A stretch of 64,000 nt of DNA from Bombyx mori (lineage: Eukaryota > Arthropoda > Insecta > Lepidoptera > Bombycidae): positions 14,233,001 to 14,297,000 of the forward strand of contig NC_085119.1 of the NCBI RefSeq assembly GCF_030269925.1. The letters are read 5' to 3'. The notes under the pieces were generated by a model, which searched no databases, was not told the DNA's origin, and was given only the letters and a program-made list of their open reading frames with translations. How positions within the stretch are numbered: position 1 is the stretch's first letter; every line of letters starts with the position of its first letter. The position numbers and the translations under genes were made by a program. Shown one piece after another: positions 20,466 to 32,264 of this stretch.

Positions 20466-20710
20466 TTACTATAATAAAACAGCAGTGAAATAACTTCCAA
20501 TTCGTATTACAATTCTATAGACATACGACAGACATAAAAGTGCCTTTCAGCAGAAATAGATGAGAGGTCTAGAGGAGGGCCGCAGGAGATCAAAATATGT
20601 CAAATCATTGTTGAGAATACAATTAAAATTATGCTGATACTTATTTATAGCTGTTGTTTGAATATAGTATTCATGTTTAATTATGAATTTATTAATATGA
20701 ATATATTAAT

Positions 20711-20912
20711 CCGGCTATGCAATGAGCTCCCCTCCACGGTGTTTCCCGAGCGTTATGACATGTCCTTCTTCAAACGAGGCTTGTGGAGAGTATTAAGCGG
20801 TAGGCAGCGGCTTGACTCTGCCCCTGGCATTACTGAAGTCCATGGGCGACGGTAACCACTCACCATCCGGTGGGCCGTATGCTCGTCTACCTACAAGGAC
20901 AATAAAAAATAA
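20711..20912 (+). pseudogene. Jockey/CR1-like LINE 3' end
   Basis: The frame ending at 20855 reads NELPSTVFPERYDMSFFK then RVLSGRQRL, the same C-terminus as at 63136-63405. The TAA stop follows HGRR, then a 55-bp 3' UTR ending CTACAAGGACAATAAAAAAT. It is 5'-truncated within the last 50 codons of ORF2. Confidence 0.8.
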
Positions 20913-22077
20913 TAAAAAATTCAACAATATCAGAAGCAGCTTATGTATTCATAATTAGTCTACTTTTATACATTAAAAGTCATGTTCCGGTACAAAGTAG
21001 ATTACCTGCCGCTTATCTTTCAGAAATCGTTATTCTCTTCGTAGGTGCCATCTTAAAGCCCATACATCTATATAAGAGATTGTTAATTCTAAACTGTACT
21101 AAAGTAAGTTTTTTTTTTATCTCGGTTTTAGAACGACAAGTTATAGCTCTGAGGTTGTCTTAGATTTTCGCGGAATATGTTTTTTGGAGTTCATTCAATG
21201 TATTAAATTTTGCTTAAGTTTAAATTGCGTTTAGATTTGGTGTTTTCAAGACATCACTCTAGAAAGGTGTACTATTTCTTTTAATAAGACATGTTCTAAT
21301 TTTAGTACTACATGCAAATACATATGTAATATTATGTTGAGTAAAGCGATGTAAATAATAAAGTCTCGTGGAATTTTTGTAACTCGTATGCAGTTATTTT
21401 TACGGTGCACTTTGAAAATTTATGAAAATGAAACATTTTATTAAACATTATGGTTTTTTTTTCTTTTTATTGGTGCACAAAACAAATTACAACCAAAGAA
21501 ATTATAAGTTTAAATGTTTAACATAACAATCTGGATTGCAATTCAAAACAGGTGCATACAGAATTTTTTTTACAACTGAACAGATGCCTAAATACGATGT
21601 ATACATACTCACATACGCTCACACTCACACACACACACACACAGCCGCACGCACACACACTCACACACATATGCAAGTTACTATCTGATTAAATTAGATC
21701 TAATGTATTATTAACTGGACAATATTAATTATTTGAGAATATGTTTAACTAATTTACAATATTTATAAAAATTACATACACAATTACATATACAATTATA
21801 AAAATTAAAAAAATTACTTATTATACAAAAAGTAGTACCTACTTAATTTTAAAGTTTTTTTAACAGAAGAACGGGTCGCCGTGGATACTTACGCAGGCAC
21901 GGAACGGAAAAAGCTCCTGTGGCTGGGCAGAATGGTGTTTTTGGAATTGTTTTCTTAAGGTTACTACATTGGGGGTTTCAATTCTTGTCCTTATTTCGAG
22001 CCTTGTCTATTTGCTCCAATGATGTTTACGTTACGTAAATAAATAAAAATATAATATACTATATAAAAATATAGAAA
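20913..22077. other. No gene; simple repeat inside
   Basis: Mostly A+T-rich. A (CA)n run is annotated separately. The T-rich tract followed by ATTGGTGCACAAAACAAATT at 21455 may be the end of another old retroelement, but nothing confirms it. Confidence 0.4.
21612..21672. repeat. (CA)n microsatellite, interrupted
   Basis: CTCACACTCACACACACACA and following CA units, interrupted by GCCGCACG and CTCA. Confidence 0.9.
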
Positions 22078-22078
22078 T

Positions 22079-22507
22079 CGTCGTGGCCTAAAGGATAAGA
22101 CGGCCGGTACATTCGTGTTGAGCGATGCGCCGATGTTCGAATCCCAGGCGGGTCAATTTTTCTAATGAAATACGTACTCAACAGATGTTCACGATTGACT
22201 TCCACGGTGAAGGAACAACATCGTGTAATAAAAATTAAACCCGCAAAATTATAATTTGCATAATTATTGGTGGCAGGAACTCTTGTGAGTCCGCACGGGT
22301 AGGTACCACCACCATGCCTATTTCTGCCGTGAAGCAGTAATGCGTTTCGGTTTGAAGAGTGGGGCAGCCGTTGTAACTATACTGGGACCTTAGAACTTAT
22401 ATCTCAAGGTGGGTGGCGCATTTACGTTGTAGATGTCCAAGGGCTCCAGTAACCACTTAACACCAGGTGGGCTGTAAGCTCGTCCAACCATCTAAGCAAT
22501 AAAAAAA
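22079..22507 (+). repeat. Bm1 SINE, full length
   Basis: A head with CGTGGCCTAAAGGATAAGAC and GATGTTCGAATCCC, then linker, body and AATAAAAAAAG. Compared with the 13319 copy, the head lacks CGC before AGGCGGGT, which weakens the second promoter box region. Confidence 0.94.
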
Positions 22508-22510
22508 GAG

Positions 22511-22885
22511 CTAGTCCACTGGTCTTGACTATAAAAAAGTGCTATTCGTTCTTTATACGCAAATAAATAATATCATCACTCATAAAACAGCAGTATAGAG
22601 GTCCAGTTAGTATTCACCACGAGGCGGCAATGTAATCAAAATCGTCGCCGTTCGCAATGTTGCATTATGGTAATTAGGCCCGCTGGCTAAATACAGCCGT
22701 GAAATGTTAGACGTGCTCATTGGAGGCGGAAATTCCGTGAATTTTGACTCCCTTTGCCGTGTTCAGTACCATTTTACTTTTGCAAAACCTTTCCTAAGGT
22801 AATTGCTTTGAAAATGTGTTTCCTGACATGTTTTCAGTTTACAGTTCATTAAAAACCAAACGTTAGAACCGATAAAAGATGTTGT
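22511..22885. other. No gene; single-copy-looking
   Basis: 22600-22760 carries a GC-moderate stretch (CACGAGGCGGCAATG, CAAAATCGTCGCCGTTC) with no repeat partner here and no frame. Confidence 0.4.
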
Positions 22886-22889
22886 TGTT

Positions 22890-23010
22890 TTTATAGGTGA
22901 GGTATCAACAACAGCCTACTGGGTGTATTGTGAATTCGCACGGGTGGGTATGAATGGCCCGTTTGTTTTTGCCATGAAGCAGTTCGATTTGAAAAGCAGA
23001 ACATAAGCTA
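22890..23010 (+). repeat. Bm1 SINE, strongly decayed
   Basis: GTGAATTCGCACGGGTGGGT, TTTTTGCCATGAAGCAGTT and TCGATTTGAAAAG correspond to the Bm1 middle box, in order. Similarity fades at both ends. Confidence 0.55.
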
Positions 23011-23139
23011 TTTCAACTACCAACTTGAACTTTGAAGCGGTTGGCGACATCAATAATTCTGTAGGCTCGACAATTCACCCTCAAAAGCTATAAATTGGAA
23101 TAATCAAAAAGTGTATTGCAAAATAATGTATAGATTAAC

Positions 23140-23393
23140 CTGGTGGTAGGACCTCTTGGGAGTCCGCACGGGTAGGTACCACCACCCCACCTATTTCCGC
23201 CGTGAAGCAGTTATGCGTTTCGGTTCGAAGGGTGGGGTAGCCGTTGTAACTATACTGAGATTTTAGAACTTATATCTCAAGGTGGGTGGAGCATTTACGT
23301 TGTAGATGTCTATGGGCTCCAGTAACCACTTAACATCAGGTGGGCTGTGAGCTCGTCCATCTATTTAAGCAATAAAAAAATAATAAAAAAAAC
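23140..23393 (+). repeat. Bm1 SINE, headless
   Basis: CTGGTGGTAGGACCTCTTGG to TTTAAGCAATAAAAAAATAA with the full middle and tail boxes. The tail is a mixed AATAAAA repeat, suggesting slippage after insertion. Confidence 0.93.
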
Positions 23394-23395
23394 TG

Positions 23396-24875
23396 TAAAT
23401 TAACATAATTTCTCGATTAGTATCTTTAAACAATCGTCAACAAATAAACAATGGCTTAATTTTAAACTGTCAACAAATCACCGATATAATTTACCAAACT
23501 AACACATATTTCGTTATCAAATTCCACTGAAAATTTAATTTAATTTTAATTTCATTACCTTACTTCTTATACAAATTCAAATCCCCAGACTCGGGCTCGC
23601 AAATTTCATTCGAAGTTAACCGGTACTTAACATCTTTCTCCGATCCTGTGATAAAACGGCAATCTTTCCGACTAATAAATTATGAGAAGGTCTCAAGCTC
23701 GGGACTAAATCAGGTCGAAAGCTAACTAGACCATTAACGTCAGAACGGATAAAACTTTCATGCAACCCGTAACTTATGGTATCAGGATATGAATTAATCC
23801 CATAAGAGTCGATATTGGAAAAGTTGGAAGCGGATTTATTTACCCCGTTTATTGGTTTTTCATTCAGCTCTGTGTGAGCGAGTATCTTATTAATCTTTGA
23901 TTAGAAAATGTATTAGAGTGTCTGCGCGTAAGATTAACTGGTGGAGGTAATCGGATGTGTTTCTCACCAGAACATTTCCGGAAGAGGTATGCAGGCTGTG
24001 AAATGTTTTTCTGTTGTTGACTGTGATTAGGCAATGAGTGGCGATTTACCACAACTGCCTATGGCTGGACCGTATGAGTGCATTGTCTTCAATTGTCTTC
24101 AATCGAAATAAGTATAATTTTTAAACATTGGGTTCATTTTAGATCTAACTGAAGAATCTATGTTAAGTCAATTTATTTAATTCAAGTTTTAGTGCAAAGC
24201 ATTTATATATATTTTTCATAAATAGTTTAAGCTGCAGCGTTTTATGTTTGAGTCATGATGTCCAAAGATTAATAGGTAGGACAGAATGTGAGGCCATTTA
24301 GGTGGGCTTCGTAAAGCTCCATCCTATGAAAAGTCTGGGGTTCCGTGGGGGCAGAGTGTTGAGCAGAGATTTGTTCCGCGTTAAAACGATACATTGCCCA
24401 CACCTGCCTTGGTTGGGTTGAGTTGAGTGGTGTCTCATCCGATGTTATTGAGTGTCAGGAGATTTTAATAGATGCGACCCCGTTAGATGTGTTCTAACTG
24501 GACTGATTTACGTGACCATACCCATCTGTGGTTATATTGGTGATGACTCCAGAACAACCAGGGACCACCAACCAGATCGCTACTTTCACGATAAGTTCAG
24601 TGTAAAACCTGTCTTGCCTTTACTTAATTATCGTTACTTTTGTGTAATTTTCACGTAAAATTAATATTTATTAATTGACTTCTATGTATTTATACGCGTA
24701 AGTAATGTGAACGATAAGTCTGTCAAGGTTCCTAGATTGCGTTGGATCCTTCTAGCGGCGAACCGCAGTTATCCGCGGCTCTCGATCCTCCACGATGGCT
24801 GCCCGCAACTTCCTCCCTTTGAACTTCAACTAACTAAAGGATTTATTATATTACACTTTTTCGAATGATTTATAT
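23396..24875. other. No gene seen
   Basis: A 1.5-kb stretch with no repeat recognised. The longest frames are 62 codons minus (23864-24052) and 68 codons plus (24452-24658), neither with a known motif. It could be host intronic or intergenic sequence. Confidence 0.45.
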
Positions 24876-24879
24876 GTGA

Positions 24880-25537
24880 CTAGCCGTACTCGCCCCCTGG
24901 CCCCCTAAGAGCTAGGGGTCCCACCCGTTTTGTGCGGGGAGAGACCCAGACGTGGGGTGGCGTGCTTTGCACGCTCACCCGCAGTAGGAAGCCGGGTGAT
25001 GGTAGACCCCGTTCCCCCGACCACTCTGGGGGAAGGTGTAACGCGACGCCATCAAGGCGGGCTCTCGGCCCGCTGAACGAGGGAACCGGTGGTCGTGTCG
25101 CTGGCGGCCGCCGGTCCGGCGTCCGTGGGATGGTGGGATGGATGTAATGTGCGCTGCGTCAACCCTGTCCTGCCGTCTCAATAGCCCCGACTGGGCTCCG
25201 GCCCGGTCCGAGGTAGGGCGCCGGTTGCGAGCGGCAGGAGTTTTTAGTGAGGTTCAACTCCCACATACCCCACCTGCCGCGCGGTTGGGGATCCGGCGAT
25301 TTTCTCCTGTGGAAAAAAAAAGCCGTACTCGCCCGTTTCGTCTGGGCATTTAAAATTAACATTATTATTTATTGTCATTATTATTAGGGAGTCCAACACT
25401 CATATAAATATTAGCCTATCCATTAAGTACATGTATTTTCTACATGGATACCAAGTTTCAAGTCAATCAGATGCATGGTTCAGTAGTTATAGCGGAACAT
25501 CCGTAAAAACCACTGTATATTTATATATTAGTATAGA
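24880..25537 (-). mobile_element. Helitron-like element, family Hel-D, split
   Basis: On the minus strand the element starts A|TCTATACTAATATA (25537 downward) and ends GGCTAG|T (24880), satisfying TC...CTAG between A and T. Only about 226 bp are its own (24880-24895 and 25335-25537). The rest is an inserted LINE tail with its own target duplication. Noncoding. Confidence 0.65.
24896..25320 (+). mobile_element. R1-clade LINE 3' UTR insertion
   Basis: A 14-bp duplication AGCCGTACTCGCCC flanks it (24882-24895, 25321-25334), and it ends in nine A. The last 100 bp (GGCAGGAGTTTTTAGTGAGG, CAACTCCCACATACCCCACC, ATCCGGCGATTTTCTCCTG) match the reverse complement of 38648-38760, the 3' end of the long R1-type LINE in this window. 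It is GC-rich against A+T-rich surroundings, and no reverse transcriptase part is included. Confidence 0.85.
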
Positions 25538-25549
25538 TTATAGCTCTGG

Positions 25550-26229
25550 TATTTATTATCTACGTATTTAATATTAATATTCGGAATCATCGAAGTATAT
25601 ATCTTGTTAGTTCAATTTGCGAATATATCGTTGTAGTGATTATTATTTAATAAATTAATTCAATCTTAGTATGTATACATCTTCAATGTCAAGGGTACAA
25701 TTAATTAAGTCACTGTCTGCCATTAAGAAATCTTTTCTAAGCTTGTTAGAAGCTATATGTTAATCAGATAATCTTTTCCTATGTTTCCCTGGATGTTGGC
25801 ATGGACTAAACTATTCATCCTAATCTTAATCGAATTCGTGTGCACTACAAATAGGGCATTGTCGATCCGTTCCGATAGTGTACCCCATTGCGGCTCACAA
25901 CTGCGACTAATGCAGTATTATGCTAATCATTACCCGAATACTGCCGAGCGGTAGATATTTGCTTTTCACTATACACAATAAGGAATGCAGACAAAGCAAA
26001 ATAATTTGTACCTGAGTTCGCTAATTTGGGTAACTCGATGTACCATTAGCCAATGTATCGTGCTATGATTGATTTGTAAGTTGTTGTTTAATACTTATAG
26101 CTTGGTTTGCGCTGCGGTTTCCTGCGGCGTTAGTTTTGTAAACTACATGACGATTTTTACAGCCTTTTGCACGTACAATAACGAACAAGCAAACACTCTG
26201 ACGTGTTTACTATAGCAGATGTACTCATC
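25550..26229. other. No gene seen
   Basis: A+T-rich to 25800, more balanced after. No frame or repeat is supported. Confidence 0.5.
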
Positions 26230-26640
26230 GCTATTTGAGTAGAGTGCATGGGGCAAGAGTGCATGGGAGTCAGGGGATAGGGCCTTGGAGGTATCTGTGG
26301 AGAGTCTGCGGAAGAGAGCCGCATCCAGACTGCCACCAGTGTGGGCACCCGGACAACGACGCTCAGCACGCGCTAGAACCATACCCACGGTGGGAGCACC
26401 CGCAGCGAGACCTCGTCGCGATTTTAGGGCAGGACCACTCTTTGCGAGCCGTCGTCGCCCGTACGGTAGAGGACCGGAGTTCATGGGAGGCCATGGTCGG
26501 GTTCTGCGGCTTGGTCATGGTGCTTCTGAGGCTGAGAAGCGCAAAACAGAATGTGACCCCTCTTCGGCTCCTCAGCGCAGAAGGTGGGGTGGACGGCGTG
26601 GGCGAGAAGCCGCTGGTCAGCCTCCGCAGAGACTGTCGGT
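26230..26640 (+). pseudogene. R1-clade LINE ORF2 C-terminal fragment
   Basis: A 152-codon plus frame (26235-26693) contains GPWRYLWRVCGREPHPDCHQ, then CGHPDNDAQHALEPYPRW, and further on DRSSWEAMVGFCG. This is the C-terminal zinc-knuckle region of R1-clade ORF2 (C-x2-C-x8-H-x4-C), which follows the reverse transcriptase. Here the last cysteine is tyrosine. A stop-free frame of this size is probably luck plus GC-richness, since everything upstream is missing and no A tail follows. The opposite-strand frames are shadows. Confidence 0.72.
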
Positions 26641-26699
26641 CCGGTGGTGAAGCAGTGCAAGTTGGCTCCTGTGCGCCACTCAAGAAAATATGACATACC

Positions 26700-27660
26700 T
26701 ACTAGAAACTGATAATTGAGTATGCCGAGCGGTGACGGAGAGGCAAGGTTCCTCCCTTCCACTTTTAAGGTTTTGGCAACAAGTCGTGTTTCAATGTGGA
26801 TGTGATCTTTAGACTTCTTTAAACATATTGTGGAGCGATCCGTTACATCACTCACCCATATACGAAATAAGAAATCCGAGTTTCGAACCCTTTAGGATGC
26901 CTACAATACTGGGCATCTTCGTGAAGGGAATGCCGCCTAATTTGAAGAAAGATTCAGCAGTAGTGTGACAATGGTCGCAACCCCGATTTAATCACTTTTG
27001 TGGACTGGGATAGAAAATGACTTTTCAACTCTCATGACACGATTAAATTACTGTTTGTTGATTCTATTAATCTTACTTCGAGAATCACCTTCTAGATATT
27101 CCTAAAGTTTCACAATAGAGTCTCTCTGGTTTTATTCGCTACCAATAAAGATGTTAATACAGTCGACGTTTATTCGGTACATACGCGGTAATGAGAGAGG
27201 ATAGCGCCGATGTCGGTATAGTTTCAGTCTTGTGGACATTAGCTCTGAAACTAAGCGGTTACTACTCGTTAACTGGGTCGAGTACGCGGAATATTTGGGA
27301 TTTTGTGGATAATGTCTGGTTGTTAATCGAGTGCTTTTGTACTATTCCGAATTTTGTTAAAACAATTTTAAAAAAAATGATAATTTGACTTCGATTATTT
27401 TTGGAGTTTTGTTCATTTGGGTTTTCACTTCCATTCCAGTTCTTAAGATACTATTATTTCGTTTTGTCTAAAATGATATGTACTTGAAAAATAGATGATA
27501 GATAGCACAATAGCGAAATGTTGACGAATAACATATTAATCGTGCGTGACTATGAAAACTGTAAAGTATTCCAAACGTTGGAAATAGTATAATAACAATA
27601 AAAAAATGGGAACCCGTAAAAGATGTTTCAATTACGTTTACGACTCGAAAACCGAAAAAA
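26700..27660. other. No gene seen
   Basis: The 65-codon plus frame at 27191-27388 shows no domain. No repeat partner was found in the window. Confidence 0.45.
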
Positions 27661-27663
27661 TTA

Positions 27664-27868
27664 CTAGATTTTTATTTTAGAATTAGCTGTCCAGTCAGAA
27701 TTCCATGACACAATAAATCCCGTGCAGAACTGAGACACGTTTTTAGTAGTACCATGAAATTTGCCCTATATTCTTTTTCAGGGCTCAAACTATATCCATA
27801 CCGAATTTCATTAAAATCGGTTCAGTGGGTTGGACGAGGCTAATATATAAGTATAAATCACTATTCCA
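27664..27868 (-). repeat. Helitron-like or RTE-like repeat fragment
   Basis: CTAG preceded by A at the left, then CCATACCGAATTTCATTAAA and ATCGGTTCAGTGGGTTGGAC, ending CTAATATATAAGTATAAATC. This is the general layout of the Hel-D type element in minus orientation. The right terminus is mutated, so the class is uncertain. Confidence 0.45.
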
Positions 27869-27869
27869 C

Positions 27870-28312
27870 TTCTAAAATAGATTAGTACTAAAGTGAATTC
27901 CGAAAAGTTTTACTGATGATAATTTTTTGCAATATCCGATTTTTATAAAACAAACTAAATATTCTACTCCAAATTAGTTTTTGTTTATCCGTGAGAACTA
28001 CATGAAAATCCTTTCAGCAAATCCTGACATGTACGGGAACAGACAAACTGTCGAAAAGACAAAAATAAAAATGGCTACTTTTTTTGTTCTATTACTATTT
28101 TTTGTTGCCTCTTGTTGTTTTCATTGCTTTCTTCGACATGCAGGATTTTTTTGCTTTTTTCCTTGTTATTTTATGCATTGGTTGCAATATATTTACGCTT
28201 TCACGTATTATTATTGTTCGTATTTTAGTAATATTACCACTATTATTTTTAAAAATATTGTTTCTTTTGAACGAGTAATAATTTTTGTGAATGTCTTTTT
28301 ATTAAAAAATTT
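27870..28312. other. No gene seen
   Basis: T-rich on the plus strand. The 128-codon plus frame (27981-28367) is a phenylalanine-rich translation of T runs that then reads through the Bm1 tail, so it is not a gene. Confidence 0.5.
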
Positions 28313-28313
28313 C

Positions 28314-28559
28314 ATTTTTTTTTATTGCTTCGTTTGGTGGACGAGCTCACAGCCCACCTGGTGTTAAGTGGTTACCGGAGCTCATATACACCTACAACGT
28401 AAATGCGCCACCCACCTTGAGATATAAGTTCTAAGGTCTCAGTATAGTTACAACGGCTGCCCCACCCTTCAAACCGAAACGCATTACTGCTTCACGGCAG
28501 AAATAGGCAGGGCGGTAGTACCTACCCGTGCGGACTCACAAGAGGTCCTACTACCAGTA
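28314..28559 (-). repeat. Bm1 SINE
   Basis: T run and TTGCTTCGTTTGGTGGACGA to CCTACTACCAGTAGT, headless. The copy is close to the others except for ACCGGAGCTCATATACACC in the tail. Confidence 0.92.
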
Positions 28560-28561
28560 GT

Positions 28562-29935
28562 AAAGTACGTGTGTTTTATTAATTTTCAATTTGAAAACCA
28601 AAAACAAAAGTTGCACCTTAACATTTTTAGTTATCGAAGTTCTGGGGGCGGATATCCACACGGAGCCATATTGTTAGTTAGTGGCACATGGTCTGGCGAT
28701 GTGAAGAGATGCCACAGTACCATAGACAGGTTATTGGCAATAACTTATTGCTTATTGCTAACTTTTATATTAAGATCATGTCAAAGCTTTGTACATTCAC
28801 GATTTGAAAATAGTTTTGTACCGACACACCATTCCGGAAATTGTTTCGAAAATTGCACATCTAACATTTTATTTGATAGTTCATGTGCAATCTACAACTT
28901 TAAGATTAGATTCGAAAACAGACTTTAAAGTAGTTTGTGAATAAAGTTCATTTTACTTAAATTTGGAGTACATCAACGTCTGGTTTCATTATTGTATTAG
29001 ACATGTTAAATGTATGTATATAATGTATTAGACATGGTTTTAAAAGTCAATGGTAAACGAGATAGCGCCCTGCTGTGAAATTAATAGTATGAAAATTTCC
29101 CGTCCCAAAAAATCATTCATTCAAACGTTGTTACATAGATCTAATTTAAGATATCTAAAATACAATGATTTAATAATAAAATTAAATCTTTGCCATTCGA
29201 AAAAGTGTTAACGAAAAAAAAAACAAAGAAAAAAACATTTTTTAAAAATATATAAAAAAAAACGAGTAGCCTTTTATTTTTACGCAAACAAATGCTCAAC
29301 GACAATACAGATCGCATTACCTGTATTAACCCTTTCACTGGTGACGTAAAAAATCCGAGAGCCGTATAGAAAAAAAAAAAGACTCACCGGGTAAAAAAAC
29401 TCCCGTGTACCCTATTTCATTTGCCACAAATGATCTGTCAAAGAGAAGAACCGCCCGAAAGCCATTGCGAACATAAATAAACCTGGCCGCCTTAAAAGTA
29501 CGCAACGAAAATGTTTCTCGACCGTAAACTATTTGATTATCCTTAGAATTGAACCGAAGGTCTTTTGTCCCGTTTCCACTTCACCACACATATAGCAAGA
29601 AAAGAAAGTCGAATATTTGCAGAGGTCAGATTCTCGGGTAAACAGTTCGATTCTGTTACTGTATGCTTTTTAGGATACGTCTCCAATAATAATTCCTTGA
29701 GTTTGAACAGTTCGTTTGTGACTTGAAAACAAAAGTGTGGTTGGTTCCTTTGTCGCAGGGAACCCGAGGCGGTCATTTCGCTGAATACTTGAGGTTTTGA
29801 ATGCTCACTCATCCAGGATTACACAGGAACTGACGAAGAATATTTTCAGTTATGTATTTGAGTGCTATCTGAAAAATCGTGTTATGTAAATTCTGTTAGA
29901 AATGTTATTATTCTTATTGAATAGGTTGAAATTCA
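28562..29935. other. No gene seen
   Basis: Frames of 119 codons plus (28569-28928) and 89 codons minus (29543-29812) have no recognisable features. At 29329 the text TTAACCCTTTCACTGG looks like a piggyBac-type terminus, but no partner end exists nearby. Confidence 0.45.
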
Positions 29936-30049
29936 CAAATTTTTTTTTCAATCAAATTATAAGACCACATGGGTCACCCAGTTGATGGTCAGTAGTTAGT
30001 TACAATTAAACTCGTGGATATCAGCTTTTTCCCTCTAACTAATCATTGG

Positions 30050-30290
30050 TTATTAAGGGGCTATTCCAGCTAACCTCGAACTGATAAGTGACCTGAGAGC
30101 ATTTGCTAGCAATAGCACTGCTTCCTAGTATCAACCACCAGATCGGAATCGCGACTCACTGAGAAGATCCGGTGAGAAAATCAGTGGATTTTGTCCGTGG
30201 GCTCATTCGCAAACCGAACTCTTCGTCGTAATCGACGAGTTCGGCGAGGACAGTGACCGATGCTTGAAGATCCTAAAAGCATCCAGAGCG
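30050..30290 (+). repeat. Family S repeat, partial
   Basis: GATCGGAATCGCGACTCACT, GATCCGGTGAGAAAATCAGT and GAACTCTTCGTCGTAATCG followed by ACGAGTTCGGCGAGG match the 19500 copy. The second and third hairpins are retained with substitutions. The left third is diverged. Confidence 0.65.
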
Positions 30291-30478
30291 TCGCAAAGCC
30301 ATGACGGTTTGGCGTTGCCCCGTTGCCTGGGTCGGGTTTGTAATTAACGGCGGTCACGATAAGAGGGTTATTGTGTCGCGTCACTTTATCAGAGTAGCGT
30401 TCTGATGCTATCTTAAGATACTTACTTATTGGTTCTAGACTAAGGTCGTGGTGAAGATTGACAAGTTTGGGTATTGGT

Positions 30479-30722
30479 TTTTTTTTATTGCTTAGACGTG
30501 TGGACGAGCTCACAGCCCACCTGGTGTTAAGTGGTTACTGAAGCCCATAGACATCTACAACGTAAATGCGCCACACACCTTGAGATATAAGTTCTAAGGT
30601 CTCAGTATAGTCACAACGGCTGCCCGCCCTTCAAACCGAAACGCATTACTGCTTCAAGGCAGAAATAAGCGGGGTGGTGGTACCTACCCGTGCGGACTCA
30701 CAAGAGGTCCTACCACCAGTAA
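30479..30722 (-). repeat. Bm1 SINE
   Basis: TTTTTTTATTGCTTAGACGT to CCTACCACCAGTAAAA, headless. One base-pair losses occur in GGCTGCCCGCCCTTC. Confidence 0.93.
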
Positions 30723-30897
30723 AAAAGTGATTGTCACACACTCTTGGTAAGTATAAGACTCTTATGTAAAAGATGAGTTTGCGAATTATTGAGCTCGCTA
30801 GAGGCAAAATACTAAAAATCATGAGCATAGTATAAAAGATAAAAATAGAAATCTATCAAAATAAATATGATCACTTTATAATTCTCTTTTAAATATA

Positions 30898-31125
30898 TAT
30901 TTTTTAAATTCTTAGACATGTGGATGAGCTTAGGGCTTCCTTGGTTTTAAGTGGTTACCAGAGCCATACCTTAAAACATGAGTTCTAAGTCTTAGTTCTA
31001 TAGTACAAGGGCTGATTGGAATGCTTTACTGCCTAGCGGGATAAATAGACAGGGTGGTAGGACCTACCCGTGTGAGCTCACAAGTCGCCCTGAAAAATTT
31101 ATAATTTTTGTGGGTGTGATTTTCA
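30898..31125 (-). repeat. Bm1 SINE, decayed
   Basis: Recognisable blocks: TTCTTAGACATGTGGATGAG, TTAAGTGGTTACCAGAGCC, ACAGGGTGGTAGGACCTACC. Part of the linker (AAAATTTATAATTTTTGTGG) is also kept. Confidence 0.7.
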
Positions 31126-31130
31126 CTATA

Positions 31131-31255
31131 CATATTTTTTTTATTACCCTTGTAGGCAGATGAGCATACGGCCCCCCTGATGGTGAGTCGTTACCGTCGC
31201 CCATGGACTTCAACAATGTCAGGGGAAGAGCCAAGCTGCTGCCTGCCGTAATCAG
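31131..31255 (-). mobile_element. Jockey/CR1-like LINE 3' tail
   Basis: T-rich start, then ATTACCCTTGTAGGCAGATG and CATGGACTTCAACAATGTC, the reverse complement of the tail at 63350-63430. It abuts the decayed Bm1 just before it. Confidence 0.78.
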
Positions 31256-31262
31256 TATCAGA

Positions 31263-32035
31263 ATCGTAATGTATCAGATGTTCTCAATTCAAGACCTTAA
31301 GTTAGAGCATCGACGACAGAACCATTTAAAATTAATTTGTTTGACCCTGAGAGTTTGTGACCCTGTCTAATCCGTTTAATCTAATCTAAGGCAATATACC
31401 ATTAAAACAAATTGAGCAATAAAAAAAAAATAGGCACAGCTTAAGAGAGTTTAACAGACTTCCGAACTGCATTTAAAATGGTGCTTTTGACACATAGTGG
31501 TGTCTTTAAATTGGTACCAGAATACGTTGTTGATGACTTAGGATAAAATATCATAGCACGAAAAGAGTTACAAGATCCGAGCTCCAAGTAATTACTTTAA
31601 ACGGCTGTTTTACTTTTTCATTTTGCTGTTTAAAAGGTAAGGAGCTGAATCTCCAAGTATATTAATAACGTTAGTCTAGATTTTTCGTTCCATCTTTATT
31701 CCATTGCACTGAGCCAGAATAACATGCTCTTTCGTTGAGTATATTTCGAAATTAGTTTTAAAATTTACAGTTGACTGGCATTTGTTTAGTGCATTTCTTT
31801 TCTTTTTAAATCTGTTTTCTAGTTTATTAATTTTCTTGTTAATTACAAAATGATTGTTTTGAGCTTCTGATATCTTAGACGCTATTGTTACTGAAGCTAA
31901 AAGGTGTATATGTCCGATAGCACGCGTTCAAAAGGGAGGACAGATAATTGGGGAATATTTAAGTTAATATTTTTTAATTGGAATGTAAGATTAATGTAAG
32001 GTTTTATTTTTAATAACACTAGGTAGGTGGTTGAG
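31263..32035. other. No gene seen
   Basis: A+T-rich, without notable frames or repeats. Confidence 0.5.
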
Positions 32036-32039
32036 TTTA

Positions 32040-32245
32040 CGATCCGCTTTTTTTATTACTTGTGTGGATGTATGTTACGGCATCTGGATTTCAGCAACTA
32101 AAGTGCCGTCACTAAATTTGAAACAAGTCTTTTAAGTCTTACTTCTATAATAGAACTACTGCATAAAGGTGGGTTCTAACCGGAACGCATTATTGCTCCC
32201 GCAACTCCCTCTGCTGGCTCATAATACTTCCTACCATTAGTTATT
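32040..32245 (-). repeat. Bm1 SINE, strongly decayed
   Basis: CTTTTTTTATTACTTGTGTG, GGATTTCAGCAACTAAAGTG, GAACGCATTATTGCTCCCGC and CCTACCATTAGTTATTAAT follow the Bm1 block order with many changes. Confidence 0.55.
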
Positions 32246-32264
32246 AATAAAACCCATAGACACA

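Noticed and set aside
26143..26855. Minus-strand frames of 113, 106 and 124 codons
   Set aside because: They lie opposite the R1-type zinc-knuckle fragment, which has a recognisable motif on the plus strand; these have none.
27981..28367. A 128-codon hydrophobic, membrane-like protein
   Set aside because: It is a phenylalanine/tyrosine-rich translation of T-rich sequence that then continues into the Bm1 tail.
29329..29345. A second piggyBac element starting TTAACCCTTTCACTGG
   Set aside because: No inverted partner ending in AAAGGGTTAA was found within several kilobases on either side.
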